Shown here one piece after another: positions 27,072 to 36,904 of a DNA stretch of 64,000 nucleotides (within the stretch, counting starts at the first letter, position 1; each line of letters starts with the position of its first letter). The stretch covers positions 1 to 64,000 of the forward strand of contig JAQUWC010000001.1 in NCBI GenBank assembly GCA_028693085.1, given 5' to 3'. This DNA is from UBA5266 sp002411545 (lineage in GTDB: Bacteria; Bacteroidota; Bacteroidia; Bacteroidales; WCHB1-69). The notes under the pieces were generated by a model, which was given only the letters and a program-made list of their open reading frames with translations, was not told where the DNA came from and searched no databases. The position numbers and the translations under genes were made by a program.

Positions 27072-28202
27072 ATGATGAAATTTATAGTATCTAGTCAATT
27101 ACTATCCAAAAACTTACAAAATGTATGCGGTATAATAACGACAAACAAAAACATGCCTATTGTTGAAAACGTGCTGTTTACAGTCGAAGGGAATATGTTA
27201 ACCCTTACCGCAACCGATTTGGAAACTACAGTTAGTTCACAAATAGAACTTTCCGAATCAGAAGGAGATGGTAGCATCGTTATACCTGCCAAGTTAATTG
27301 TAGAAACCATCAAATCATTAGCAGATATTCCGGTAATCTTTACAATTAATGATGATTATAGCATTGAAATTTCTGCCGGCGATGGCTTTTATAATCTGAT
27401 GGGATGGGATGCGGATCAATTTCCTGAAAAAAGTGAATTAGGAAACAGCACAGCCATACAGATTTCTTCCGAACATTTAAGCAATGCCATAAGCAAAACA
27501 GCATTTGCTACCGGAAGCGCCGAAATGCGTCCCGTTATGGCCGGCGTATATTGTCAATTGTTCCCCGAAAATATTGTTTTTGTGGCAACCGATGCACATC
27601 GCCTGGTAAAGTACAACAACAAGTCCGTTAAACCGGGGGTAGAAGCTTCTTTGATTTTACCCAAAAAACCGCTTTTGTTATTAAAAAATATCATCCCGTC
27701 CGATGACAATATAATCAGCATTGCTTATGACGAACGTAATATTCGTTTTACCATTGAATCTTTATCCATCACATCGAAGTTAATAGAGGGGAAATATCCT
27801 AATTACGAAGCTGTAATTCCAACTAACAATACCAATATTTTACAAATCGACCGGCTTGAGTTATTGCAAAAAATGAGAAATATTTCTCTCTACGCCAATC
27901 AATCAACGCATCAAGTCCGCATGAAAATTGAAGCTTCAAGATTAACCTTGACGGCAGAGGATATAGACTATTCAACCAAAGCAACGGTAAGCATAGCTTG
28001 CGTTTTTGAGTGTGAAGAAGAAGTATTCGAAATAGGATTTAGCTCTAAATTCTTACAGGAAATGTTAAGTAACTTAACAAGCCAAGAAGTTATATTTAAA
28101 TTTTCACATCCTAATGGAGCAGGTTTGATTTTTGAGGTAAAAGAGGAAGAAAGCGAAGAAGAATTACTCATGTTAATCATGCCTGTAATGTTAAATGGTT
28201 AG
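27072..28202 (+). CDS. dnaN: DNA polymerase III beta subunit (sliding clamp)
   Basis: The 376-residue clamp has three repeated domains and tethers the polymerase to DNA. Diagnostic stretches are MPIVENVLFTVEGNMLTLTATDLETTV near 30-56, ATDAHRLVKYN near 175, and the C-terminal LIMPVML (371-374 region), which forms part of the peptide-binding pocket. The start is MMK, so either of two adjacent ATG codons could be used. It is not next to dnaA here. A bidirectional terminator separates it from rocD. Confidence 0.96.
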   Translation: MMKFIVSSQLLSKNLQNVCGIITTNKNMPIVENVLFTVEGNMLTLTATDLETTVSSQIELSESEGDGSIVIPAKLIVETIKSLADIPVIFTINDDYSIEISAGDGFYNLMGWDADQFPEKSELGNSTAIQISSEHLSNAISKTAFATGSAEMRPVMAGVYCQLFPENIVFVATDAHRLVKYNNKSVKPGVEASLILPKKPLLLLKNIIPSDDNIISIAYDERNIRFTIESLSITSKLIEGKYPNYEAVIPTNNTNILQIDRLELLQKMRNISLYANQSTHQVRMKIEASRLTLTAEDIDYSTKATVSIACVFECEEEVFEIGFSSKFLQEMLSNLTSQEVIFKFSHPNGAGLIFEVKEEESEEELLMLIMPVMLNG

Positions 28203-28223
28203 TAATTTATAGTTTTTAAAATA

Positions 28224-28250
28224 AAAGGCTGTCAATTTTCGACAGCCTTT
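28224..28250. terminator. Bidirectional terminator between dnaN and rocD
   Basis: AAAGGCTGTC (28224-28233) pairs perfectly with GACAGCCTTT (28241-28250) around a 7-base loop. The flanks are A-rich on the left and T-rich on the right, so it can end both converging transcripts. Confidence 0.88.
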
Positions 28251-28276
28251 TATTGTTTGATAGTTCGAAGATTTGA

Positions 28277-29509
28277 TTATTCGAACGAAATGATGGCTTG
28301 TTTGATGATTTCACAAGCGGCTAACAATTCTTTTTCGGTAATAACCAAAGGAGGAGCAAAACGGATAATATCGCCGTGAGTAGGTTTGGCCAATAATCCC
28401 ATATCGCGCATTTTTAAACATACGTCCCAGGCTTCTTTCCCATTCTTTGGTCGGATAACAACAGCGTTTAACAAACCTTTACCGCGTACTTTAGCTATCA
28501 TATCCGATTTAATGTTTTGCATATATTCACGGAATATGTTACCTAATCGTTCTGCATTTTCCATCATGTGGTCTTCTTTAATGACTTGCAAAGCGGCAAT
28601 AGCTACTTTACAGGCTAAGGGGAATCCACCAAAGGTCGAGCCATGTTCACCGGGTTTAATGCAAAGCATAATATCATCATCAGCCAAAACAGCTGATACG
28701 GGAAGTACACCTCCCGAAAGGGCTTTGCCTAAAATGAGAATATCGGGACGCACATTTTCATGGTCGCATGCTAACATTTTACCCGTACGTCCTATTCCGG
28801 TTTGTACTTCATCCGCAATAAACAATACATTGTGTTTTTTACATAATTCGTAAGTCTTTGTTAAATATCCTTCATCAGGAACAAACACACCGGCTTCTCC
28901 TTGTATAGGTTCTACTAAAAAAGCAGCTATGTTTTTCCCGTGTTCATTCAACACTTTCTCCAAGGCGTCCACATCATTATAAGGGATACGAATAAATCCC
29001 GGGGTTAAAGGTCCATAATTGGCATAAGAATCCGGATCACTCGACATGGAAATAACCGTAATGGTTCTTCCATGAAAGTTACCGTCACAACAAACAATAG
29101 TTACTTTTTCGTTTGGAATACCTTTTTTTACCACACCCCATCGACGGGCTAATTTCAACGCTGTTTCATCGCCTTCGGCTCCCGTATTCATGGGAAGAAC
29201 TTTGTCATAACCGAAATAGTCTGTCACAAATTTTTCATAAGGACCTAAACAATCATTGTAAAAAGCACGAGAGGTTAATGTCATCGTTTGAGCTTGATCG
29301 ATTAGAGCTTGTATAATTTTAGGATGACAATGCCCTTGATTTACGGCTGAATAGGCCGATAAAAAATCGTAATACTTTTTTCCTTCTACGTCCCACACAA
29401 AAGCACCTTTTCCTTTGGTAAGTACTACCGGAAGCGGATGATAATTATGAGCTCCGTATAAATCTTCCATGTCAATAGCCTGTTGGCTGGATGTTATTTT
29501 TTCTACCAT
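28277..29509 (-). CDS. rocD: Ornithine aminotransferase
   Basis: The 410-residue class III PLP aminotransferase converts ornithine and 2-oxoglutarate to glutamate semialdehyde and glutamate. The cofactor lysine is K262 in LGKALSGG; DEVQTGIGRTG (233-243) holds the PLP aspartate, and NTGAEGDETALKLAR (108-122) the phosphate site. Start DLYGAHNYHPLPVVL is typical of ornithine rather than acetylornithine enzymes. The gene stands alone with its own promoter and terminator. Confidence 0.94.
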   Translation of the reverse strand: MVEKITSSQQAIDMEDLYGAHNYHPLPVVLTKGKGAFVWDVEGKKYYDFLSAYSAVNQGHCHPKIIQALIDQAQTMTLTSRAFYNDCLGPYEKFVTDYFGYDKVLPMNTGAEGDETALKLARRWGVVKKGIPNEKVTIVCCDGNFHGRTITVISMSSDPDSYANYGPLTPGFIRIPYNDVDALEKVLNEHGKNIAAFLVEPIQGEAGVFVPDEGYLTKTYELCKKHNVLFIADEVQTGIGRTGKMLACDHENVRPDILILGKALSGGVLPVSAVLADDDIMLCIKPGEHGSTFGGFPLACKVAIAALQVIKEDHMMENAERLGNIFREYMQNIKSDMIAKVRGKGLLNAVVIRPKNGKEAWDVCLKMRDMGLLAKPTHGDIIRFAPPLVITEKELLAACEIIKQAIISFE

Positions 29510-29563
29510 AACTATGTTATTTTGATTATTATTTTTAATTATTTTCGGTTATTTGTCGATATG

Positions 29564-29571
29564 CAAAGATA
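29564..29571 (-). promoter_or_regulatory. Promoter -7 box for rocD
   Basis: TATCTTTG on the minus strand, 54 bases before the rocD ATG. Confidence 0.5.
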
Positions 29572-29667
29572 AATGAAAAACAAATAGTTTTCCTCTTTCG
29601 ACAAAAAGATTTTTATCTTGCAGGTATAAAGGTTATTATATTTACTTTCGGCTAAGATTGGAAAGGA

Positions 29668-30546
29668 TTAATACACTTCTCCTTTAAATGATTTCAGGGT
29701 ATTCATAATTAAACCAACAATGGTCATTGGTCCTACACCGCCGGGAACAGGGGTTATGAAATCACACAAGGGCGACACTTCATCAAATTTCACATCTCCT
29801 TTCAAGCGAAAGCCCGATTTCTTGCTGGCATCTGCCACTCTGTGCATGCCTACATCGATAACGGTAGCTCCTTTCTTTACATATTCGGCTGTAATCATTT
29901 CACATTTTCCTATGGCTGCTATTAAGATATCGGCCGTTCTACATATCTCCGGAAGATTTTTAGTTTTACTATGACATAAGGTTACGGTTGCATTTGCTTT
30001 GTCATGATTGCGAGACATTAAAATGCTCATAGGTGTGCCTACAATATTACTTCTGCCCACAATTACACAATTTTTCCCTGCTGTTTCTATTCCGCTGCGT
30101 TCTAATAACATGCTGATACCATAGGGTGTTGCAGGTAAGTAACACGCTTCACCTAACACCATTCTTCCAACGTTGATCGGATGGAAACCGTCGACATCTT
30201 TTTTAGGATTGATGCTTTCAATGACTTTATGAACGGATATATGTTTAGGAATGGGTAGTTGTACAATTAATCCGTCAATTTCTTCGTCTTTATTAATAAA
30301 TTCAATTGATTCAATTAATTCTTTTTCTGAAATATCAGCCGGCATCTTATACACTGAAGAGGCCATCCCCACTTCTTTACAAGCTTTTTCTTTGTTTGCC
30401 ACATAAGTTTCACTTGCCGGATCATTACCCACTAAAATAGCCGCTAAATGAGGGGTGCGACCTCTTTCTTCACGTAAGGCTTTTACTTCATTGGCGATTT
30501 CCGATTTGATTAGGTTGGAAATTTCTTTTCCATCGATAAGTTTCAT
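29668..30546 (-). CDS. folD: Methylenetetrahydrofolate dehydrogenase/cyclohydrolase
   Basis: The bifunctional enzyme interconverts 5,10-methylene-THF and 10-formyl-THF. From ATG 30546 it has 292 residues and starts MKLIDGKEISNLIKSEI, as in the family; the frame extends upstream into ffh but without homology. Signatures are SETYVANKEKACKEVG (substrate site with catalytic Lys), GLIVQLPIPKHI, VGRSNIVGTP (cofactor loop) and PVPGGVGPMT. It starts 7 bases after the ffh stop, so the two form an operon. Confidence 0.96.
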   Translation of the reverse strand: MKLIDGKEISNLIKSEIANEVKALREERGRTPHLAAILVGNDPASETYVANKEKACKEVGMASSVYKMPADISEKELIESIEFINKDEEIDGLIVQLPIPKHISVHKVIESINPKKDVDGFHPINVGRMVLGEACYLPATPYGISMLLERSGIETAGKNCVIVGRSNIVGTPMSILMSRNHDKANATVTLCHSKTKNLPEICRTADILIAAIGKCEMITAEYVKKGATVIDVGMHRVADASKKSGFRLKGDVKFDEVSPLCDFITPVPGGVGPMTIVGLIMNTLKSFKGEVY

Positions 30547-30553
30547 AGATAGA

Positions 30554-31882
30554 TTATTTAATGTTAGAAAGATTACGCATGATTTGTTTGCCTCCTCCAC
30601 TCGAAACCATTTTCATTACTTTACAAGTCTCTTCAAATTGTTTAATTAGTTTATTAACAGCTTGTATATTTGTTCCACTACCGCTAGCAATTCGTTTTTT
30701 CCGACTTCCGTTCAGCAGGGAAGGATTTTCACGTTCTTCTTTGGTCATAGATTGAATAATGGCTTCGATTGATTTAAAAGCATTATCATCGATGTCGATA
30801 TTTTTAATAGCTTTTCCTACGCCGGGAATCATACCCATAAGATCTTTCATGTTTCCCATTTTCTTAATTTGCTGAATTTGATCAATAAAATCATTGAAAT
30901 TAAATTGATTTTTAGCAAATTTCTTTTGTAGTTTGCGTGCTTCTTCTTCATTATATTGTTCTTGTGCACGTTCTACAAAAGAAACAATATCGCCCATACC
31001 CAAAATACGGTCGGCCATACGGATTGGGTAGAAAACATCCAAGGCATCGACTTTTTCGCCCACACCCACAAATTTTATGGGTTTTTGTACCACAGAACGT
31101 ATCGTTAAAGCGGCACCTCCACGTGTATCACCATCTAATTTCGTAAGAATAACTCCATCAAAATCGAGTTTTTCGTTAAATGCTTTGGCTGTATTAACGG
31201 CATCTTGTCCGGTCATTGAATCTACAACAAACAAAATTTCATTGGGATGAACGGCATCTTTTATGTTTCCGATTTCATCCATCATGGCTTGATCAATGGA
31301 TAAACGACCCGCAGTATCAATAATTACAACATGAAATCCAAATTCTTTGGCATGTTTGACGGCATTTTTTGAAATTTCGACCGGTTTAGTATTGCCTTCT
31401 TCTGTATAAACCTCTACTTCAATTTGGTTACCTAAAACTCTTAATTGTTCAATGGCGGCAGGACGATATACGTCGCCGGCAACCAATAATACTTTCTTGG
31501 CCTTTTTATGTTTCAGAAAATACGCTAATTTAGCTGAATGCGTAGTTTTTCCGGAACCTTGCAAACCAGCCATCAATATAATACTGGGATTGGCTTTCAG
31601 ATTCAGCTCTACATGATCGGATCCCATGAGTTCAGCCAACTCATCGTGAACAATTTTTATCATCAATTGTCCGGGCGATATAGATTGTAGTACGTTTTGT
31701 CCTAAGGCTTTCTTTTTAATATTGTCGGTTAAATCTTTAGCTATCTTATAGCTTACGTCAGCATCTAACAAAGCTTTACGTACTTCTTTCAACGTTTCGG
31801 CAACATTGATTTCAGTAATATGCCCTTGTCCTTTCAATATTTTAAAAGCACGATCAAGTTTATCAGTAAGAGATTGAAACAT
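30554..31882 (-). CDS. ffh: Signal recognition particle protein Ffh
   Basis: This 442-residue SRP GTPase targets nascent membrane proteins to the Sec translocon. The N domain is followed by the G domain with GLQGSGKTT (106-114), DTAGR (189-193) and TKLDGD (near 246). The C-terminal M domain binds SRP RNA and signal sequences; GSRKKRIASGSGT is the conserved RNA-binding region. Length and order are standard. The 4.5S RNA gene was not seen in the window. Confidence 0.97.
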   Translation of the reverse strand: MFQSLTDKLDRAFKILKGQGHITEINVAETLKEVRKALLDADVSYKIAKDLTDNIKKKALGQNVLQSISPGQLMIKIVHDELAELMGSDHVELNLKANPSIILMAGLQGSGKTTHSAKLAYFLKHKKAKKVLLVAGDVYRPAAIEQLRVLGNQIEVEVYTEEGNTKPVEISKNAVKHAKEFGFHVVIIDTAGRLSIDQAMMDEIGNIKDAVHPNEILFVVDSMTGQDAVNTAKAFNEKLDFDGVILTKLDGDTRGGAALTIRSVVQKPIKFVGVGEKVDALDVFYPIRMADRILGMGDIVSFVERAQEQYNEEEARKLQKKFAKNQFNFNDFIDQIQQIKKMGNMKDLMGMIPGVGKAIKNIDIDDNAFKSIEAIIQSMTKEERENPSLLNGSRKKRIASGSGTNIQAVNKLIKQFEETCKVMKMVSSGGGKQIMRNLSNIK

Positions 31883-31911
31883 AAATATTTTTGTTTTTTT
31901 GAATACAAGTG

Positions 31912-31919
31912 CAAAAATA
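31912..31919 (-). promoter_or_regulatory. Promoter -7 box for ffh-folD
   Basis: TATTTTTG on the minus strand, 29 bases before the ffh ATG and directly after the T-run of the upstream gene's terminator. Confidence 0.6.
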
Positions 31920-31943
31920 TAAAAAAAAGCGGTTCAAATCCGC
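31920..31943 (-). terminator. Intrinsic terminator of the GT2 gene
   Basis: On the minus strand AGCGG pairs with CCGCT around a 7-base loop (31927-31943), followed by eight T. The T-run abuts the ffh -7 box. The + strand form looks like a tRNA T-arm, which I treat as coincidence. Confidence 0.75.
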
Positions 31944-32036
31944 TATTTAGCTTCGCTTTGAAAGAAATTTTCCTCCTATAGCTATCAATGCAAACTAATT
32001 CAGCAATAGTAACAGATAAAATGCTGTTATAAAGGA

Positions 32037-34007
32037 TTATCGTCCTAAGTGTTTAAAAGCTTTAAGGATAATTTGCATATCCGTAGTTAATTTATAATCT
32101 TGTGCATAGATATTATTTACTTGATAAATCAGATCTTCATTGTTTTGTTCCAGACGTAAGATATCGGTCGAAAATAACACAGCTTTACGTAGGGGAGGCA
32201 AGGTGCTCATGCTTTTATTGCTCAAAGGATTATATCCAACCCAAGTTTTCTTGCCGGCTAACACCATCATTATATTTCGAAAAAACATTGATTTTCTATT
32301 TACAAACCCTATGAAAATAGGAAATAAAATCAATAATAGCCATGAAACCACTATGTCAAACATTCTTTTTTTCTGTAGGTTTACTTTTTTTCCAATTGAA
32401 TTAACATGCAAAGTATATAAATCGCCAAAGACACTGATGGAATTACTCCCAATGATATAGGTGCTTTGCGAAGGAGCAATTTTATATTCCAAGGACCATT
32501 CTTCAAGCTCGGACATGATATTTATGATTTCTTTGGCAGGCAGATTTTCGCCACAGAAGATAAGTTCATTGATTTTATATATACTTATGATATCCTTTAA
32601 TTGCGATAAATTTCCAATATATTCATCAGATTTATATTCTTCGTTATTTTTTATATGATTGATATATCCCACAAATTCATTTTGCACGGGAGTGGTCCCT
32701 AATAGGATAGAAATGCGCTTTGCTTCGTTTATATCGCCAATAATCAACACTCTCTTTGGTCGTTTTCGTCCGACCGGATAATTTGGGAGATGTAATCTTC
32801 CTAAAAAATAACGGAATGCATAGCTTGCCACCAATACCCATAAAGTACCTAGCACTATAATGGCTCGGGAAAAACGCAGGTTTTCGCTCAACAAGGAATA
32901 AATCAACAAAATAATAACTGTGCCCGTAAGTATGCCTTTCCCTAAATTCTCGAGTTTAACAGGTTGTTTATAGGCGTTTGAAAAATATATGGACAATACC
33001 CATATGATAGTATAAATAGGTAAGACGATAAATAAAAACTCCTCTGGAAAGCCGCTTCCCTTGGGTAATAAAATCCATTTTTCCCAATAATGAGCTATGA
33101 TTAAGAGGCCTCCGCATATTAATATAAAATCTAATAGCGGTACTATTATCTTTAAAACAAGACGTTTAAATATTGATAATGATGCCCGAAACCAAATGGC
33201 AAGATTTATCATCGTATGAAAAAGCTTTGCATTTTTTTGCGAAAAATGTTTTTTTGCAAATATCTGCATGGCTTTATAAAAAACAAGCACATAATTAATG
33301 CTGCTTTTCTTGGTGCTTTCTCCCTTATAATGAATTATTCTTGTTTTCGGGAAATAATAATTCTTATGCCCGGACAGTAAAATCCGATAGGATAAATCAA
33401 TGTCTTCCCCATACATAAAATAATCTTCATCCAAATAGCCGATTTTATCTAATACCGATTTTCGCAAAAGCATAAAGGCTCCTGAAAGCACTTCAACCTC
33501 ATTAATTTCATCGCGGTCAAGATACGTAAGATGATATTTGCCGAAACGACGGGATTTTTTAAATACCTTGGATAAGCCGAATATTTTATAAAAAGCAACC
33601 GAAGGTAAGGGCAACCCGCGTTTTGATTCAGGCAAAAACGATCCTTCGCCATTTACCATTTTCACCCCCAAGCCTCCAGCTAAGGGTGTTTCATCCATGA
33701 AAGCAAGGATTTTCACAAAGGTATCGGCTTCAACAAGGGTATCGGGATTCAACAATAAGATATATTTTCCTTTTGCGTGACGCATGGCTTGGTTGTTCGC
33801 CTTGGCAAATCCTACATTTTCCTGATTTACGATTAAATGTACCTGCGGAAACTTCTTTTTTAACATACGTACAGAACCATCTACCGAGTGATTGTCAACT
33901 ACAAAGACTTCCGATTCAATACCTTCTAAAGCCGTAAAAACCGAATGCAAGCATTGTTCAAGGAAATACTCTACATTATAGTTAACAATAATCACACTTA
34001 ATTTCAT
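32037..34007 (-). CDS. GT2 glycosyltransferase fused to a degenerate sugar-transferase domain
   Basis: The 656-residue protein starts with a GT-A family 2 glycosyltransferase (about 1-250): SVIIVNYNVEYF, VVDNHSVDGS, LLLNPDTLV and YFMYGEDIDLSYR. Membrane helices follow (about 285-405), then a Rossmann/CoA-binding-like segment (about 415-535) as in WbaP/WcaJ proteins. From residue 546, KKRMFDIVVSWLLLILF looks like the start of a bacterial sugar transferase, but only about 40 residues separate it from GKKTWVGYNP, the counterpart of VGPRP. The catalytic FRSM and DELPQ segments are missing. I infer an active GT2 with an inactive membrane tail. Surface polysaccharide synthesis is likely; the sugar is unknown. 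Confidence 0.85.
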   Translation of the reverse strand: MKLSVIIVNYNVEYFLEQCLHSVFTALEGIESEVFVVDNHSVDGSVRMLKKKFPQVHLIVNQENVGFAKANNQAMRHAKGKYILLLNPDTLVEADTFVKILAFMDETPLAGGLGVKMVNGEGSFLPESKRGLPLPSVAFYKIFGLSKVFKKSRRFGKYHLTYLDRDEINEVEVLSGAFMLLRKSVLDKIGYLDEDYFMYGEDIDLSYRILLSGHKNYYFPKTRIIHYKGESTKKSSINYVLVFYKAMQIFAKKHFSQKNAKLFHTMINLAIWFRASLSIFKRLVLKIIVPLLDFILICGGLLIIAHYWEKWILLPKGSGFPEEFLFIVLPIYTIIWVLSIYFSNAYKQPVKLENLGKGILTGTVIILLIYSLLSENLRFSRAIIVLGTLWVLVASYAFRYFLGRLHLPNYPVGRKRPKRVLIIGDINEAKRISILLGTTPVQNEFVGYINHIKNNEEYKSDEYIGNLSQLKDIISIYKINELIFCGENLPAKEIINIMSELEEWSLEYKIAPSQSTYIIGSNSISVFGDLYTLHVNSIGKKVNLQKKRMFDIVVSWLLLILFPIFIGFVNRKSMFFRNIMMVLAGKKTWVGYNPLSNKSMSTLPPLRKAVLFSTDILRLEQNNEDLIYQVNNIYAQDYKLTTDMQIILKAFKHLGR

Positions 34008-34058
34008 GCAAGTCGTATCTGTGATGGTTTCCGAAATCGCAATTTTATAGATATATAG

Positions 34059-35219
34059 TTAAAATTCAATAATATCTGTATACTTAATTACACTGACATT
34101 ATTGTAGTAAAACCTAAGTATGTCAATATAGGAATATCCTAATTGAACCATTTTAATAGCTCCTTCTTGACTTAATCCCACACCATGTCCATAGCCTTTA
34201 CCGTGCAAATAAACGGTGTCTTTTTTCATTTCTACAGAAAAATAAGAGGAACGTAGTTTAAAATAATCTCTGATGTCCTTGGTTGAAATAGTGTCATCGT
34301 CAATTACCCATTTAGCAATGCGCTCTTTTTGTTGGAAATTAAAAATTTGTTCTTGTTTTTCTGGACTTTTATAAGCATCCCCGTATCGTATTACAAAAAA
34401 GTTTATCCATTGTTGCCTCGGGATGGCTTTCTCCCACTGATAATTTTTGGCTCCTATGCTAAATGTATCGACTTTCGACAGTAAATAAGGTACTTTTACC
34501 TGCCATATTTTATGTGCATCTTCCGTCATTCCACCGCTGTTGGAATGGTAGGCCGTTGAAATTAGTTTATTGGTACTATCAACAATCACATCGCTGAACG
34601 ATTCAAAGGTACCGCGAAGGATATCACCGTTTGTACACCTGCCTTTGTAAGATTGACAATGTACATCATCGCATAAATTATAACCTTCTTTTAAATGTCT
34701 ATTCAAATTAGCCAAACAATAAGTTCTGGAAACAGTGGCTTGGATTTTAAAAAATTCAACATCTTCGGAACTGCCAAACACTTCGGATTGAACTACACCG
34801 GCTATGTATTTCTCCAAGTCAACATGATTGATAAAAAGCATTTCATGGCGTGCCGTAATCATTAAATCTTCTTCGTAATATCGCTTTCTATCTATTTGCG
34901 TCGAACTTAACGAGAACACATTGTTGTATTTCTTTCCAATAAATTCAATTTGATTATAGGTGCCAATAAATTCAATACCCTTTTCTACGCGTATTTGATT
35001 GTTATGAAACGTAAGTGTGATGGCTTCATCCGGGATTAAATCGTTGACAAATACTTTTAAATTATTACATAACATCATATAATTTCCGGATATGATTTTT
35101 ACGTCAACCGTTTTTACATTATAGGACGACAACACCCTAACTTTAATGTCAGCTGAAAAAGCATTATTCACAGCTAAAGCAATCAATAGAAATAAATACA
35201 GCGTTTTACTTAATCTCAT
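34059..35219 (-). CDS. SpoIID/LytB domain protein
   Basis: The 386-residue protein has a signal peptide (about 1-22, ending AFSA) and a SpoIID domain: LEKYIAGVVQSEVFGSS near 136, KIQATVSRTYCLANL near 158, and LHGKGYGHGVGLSQEGAIKM near 345, which carries the family's conserved residues. SpoIID of Bacillus is a peptidoglycan lytic transglycosylase acting on stripped glycan; Bacteroidota homologues are presumed cell-wall enzymes since these organisms do not sporulate. It precedes the GT2 gene by 51 bases, probably in one operon. Confidence 0.9.
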   Translation of the reverse strand: MRLSKTLYLFLLIALAVNNAFSADIKVRVLSSYNVKTVDVKIISGNYMMLCNNLKVFVNDLIPDEAITLTFHNNQIRVEKGIEFIGTYNQIEFIGKKYNNVFSLSSTQIDRKRYYEEDLMITARHEMLFINHVDLEKYIAGVVQSEVFGSSEDVEFFKIQATVSRTYCLANLNRHLKEGYNLCDDVHCQSYKGRCTNGDILRGTFESFSDVIVDSTNKLISTAYHSNSGGMTEDAHKIWQVKVPYLLSKVDTFSIGAKNYQWEKAIPRQQWINFFVIRYGDAYKSPEKQEQIFNFQQKERIAKWVIDDDTISTKDIRDYFKLRSSYFSVEMKKDTVYLHGKGYGHGVGLSQEGAIKMVQLGYSYIDILRFYYNNVSVIKYTDIIEF

Positions 35220-35237
35220 CTAAATTTTTTTTGTTTG

Positions 35238-35245
35238 CAAAAATA
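35238..35245 (-). promoter_or_regulatory. Promoter -7 box for the SpoIID-GT2 operon
   Basis: TATTTTTG on the minus strand, 18 bases before the SpoIID ATG. Confidence 0.55.
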
Positions 35246-35426
35246 CATGATTTTTAATATAATTTTTCTTTTAATCGAAAAAAGGTAGGAGAGCTTTCTT
35301 CTAATTTAAAAAGAAAAACACTCTGAATCTCATGTATTAAACATTATTTATCCTTAAAATATTAATTCTTTAATAAAAAGATAAACGACTAAAACATAAA
35401 AATAATATATGATGTATGAATTTTTA

Positions 35427-35434
35427 TACTTTTG
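35427..35434 (+). promoter_or_regulatory. Promoter -7 box that fixes the start of the symporter
   Basis: TACTTTTG overlaps a TTG codon at 35432 that would open a longer frame. The box places transcription start near 35441, so ATG 35453 is the real start. Confidence 0.65.
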
Positions 35435-35452
35435 CAGACTAAAAAATCGCCT

Positions 35453-36904
35453 ATGCTTTTTGAAGACATTGTTGCTTTTCTGGTAAAAATCGTATGGAGT
35501 CCAGCTTTGATAGTTGTATGTTTGTTTGGAGGTCTGCTCTTTTCTATCCTAACTCGTTTTGTTCAAGTAAGACGTTTCAAAGAAATGATTCAATTACTTT
35601 TCGTCAAGAAAAATAAGGAAAAAAGTGGAGTGTCCTCGTTTCAAGCTTTTTGTATGGCCATTTCAGGTCGTGTCGGTACGGGCAATATTGTGGGAGTGGC
35701 CACTGCCATTGCCTTTGGTGGACCGGGTTCCATCTTTTGGATGTGGATTATTGCCTTTTTGGGTGCCAGTTCCGCTTTTGTGGAATCGACTTTGGCACAA
35801 ATATATAAAGAAAAACACGGTCAACAATTGCGCGGTGGTCCTTCCTATTATATTGAAAAAGGCTTGCATTGCAAATGGTTGGCCATTGCTTTTGCCATCA
35901 GCACCATTGCCGGTTGCGGTTTTCTATTGCCCAGTGTTCAATCCAATGGGGTGGCTTCTGCTTTTAACATTGCATTAGGAATTGAACCTATTTATATCGG
36001 AGTCGCTTTATCTTTGGTATTGGGATTTGTAATAATCGGAGGAGTGAAACGCATTGCAAACGTTGCCGAAGTAATAGCTCCTTTTATGGCAATAGGCTAC
36101 ATGCTCGTTGCACTAATGGTTTTAAGCTTTCATTGGGATAAGATACCCGGCGTGTTTGCACTCATTTTCCAAAGTGCCTTTGGATTTCATCCCATATATG
36201 GAGCTATCATTGGAAGTACCATTATGTGGGGAGTAAAACGCGGCATTTTCTCCAATGAAGCCGGGCAGGGGAGCTGCCCCATCATTGCCGCTGCCGCCGA
36301 AGTGTCGCATCCGGTGCAACAAGGATTGGTTCAGGCCTTTTCCGTCTATATTGATACCTTGCTTATTTGTACGGCTACCGCTGTCATGATTTTAGTAACC
36401 GGAATGTATAATGTTTTCTATGAATCAGGCCTGCTCTTGGTGGAAAATGCTCCCGCATTAGGCAACCAATATGTAGCCTTTACCCAAGGGGCTATCGATA
36501 AAGTATTCCCGGGTTTCGGCAATTTGTTTGTGGCTTCTGCTTTGTTGTTTTTTGTGTTTACCACACTGATGGCCTATTACTACTATGCCGAAACAAGCAT
36601 TGTTTACTTGTTCGGCAAAAAAAAGAAAAGAGGAAATTATGGCATTTGGGGTCTCAGAATATTAATCGTTTTGGCCGTTTTTTACGGCTCCATTAAACAA
36701 GCTACCTTGGCGTGGCAATTAGGCGATATTGGTGTGGGTTTAATGGCGTGGATTAATCTTATCGCCATTTTCTTGTTGTTTCCTAAAGCTATACGATCCT
36801 TGAAAGATTATGAAAACCAAAAAAAGAAGGGAATAAATCCTAGTTTTGATCCGGATAAACTACGTATTCCAAAAGCAGACTTTTGGAAGAAAACCGATAT
36901 CTGA
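35453..36904 (+). CDS. Alanine/glycine:cation symporter family protein
   Basis: From ATG 35453 the product has 483 residues and about ten membrane helices. AGCS signatures are present: FQAFCMAISGRVGTGNIVGVAT (first conserved block, about 63-84), GGPSYYIEKGL, and GVKRGIFSNEAGQGSCPIIAAA (about 261-282). These transporters import alanine or glycine with Na+ or H+. It stands alone behind its own promoter. The stop at 36904 is followed within 10 bases by a gene remnant on the other strand. Confidence 0.92.
   Translation: MLFEDIVAFLVKIVWSPALIVVCLFGGLLFSILTRFVQVRRFKEMIQLLFVKKNKEKSGVSSFQAFCMAISGRVGTGNIVGVATAIAFGGPGSIFWMWIIAFLGASSAFVESTLAQIYKEKHGQQLRGGPSYYIEKGLHCKWLAIAFAISTIAGCGFLLPSVQSNGVASAFNIALGIEPIYIGVALSLVLGFVIIGGVKRIANVAEVIAPFMAIGYMLVALMVLSFHWDKIPGVFALIFQSAFGFHPIYGAIIGSTIMWGVKRGIFSNEAGQGSCPIIAAAAEVSHPVQQGLVQAFSVYIDTLLICTATAVMILVTGMYNVFYESGLLLVENAPALGNQYVAFTQGAIDKVFPGFGNLFVASALLFFVFTTLMAYYYYAETSIVYLFGKKKKRGNYGIWGLRILIVLAVFYGSIKQATLAWQLGDIGVGLMAWINLIAIFLLFPKAIRSLKDYENQKKKGINPSFDPDKLRIPKADFWKKTDI

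Noticed and set aside
30547..30600. Upstream extension of folD into ffh
   Set aside because: The extra 18 residues overlap the end of ffh in another frame and do not belong to FolD, which starts MKLIDGKE.
31927..31943. tRNA T-arm-like hairpin (GCGGTTCAAATCCGC) on the + strand, possibly a tRNA gene or att-site remnant
   Set aside because: No acceptor, D or anticodon arm lies upstream and no CCA-like end follows. On the minus strand the same hairpin is followed by a T-run right after the GT2 gene, so a terminator explains it better.
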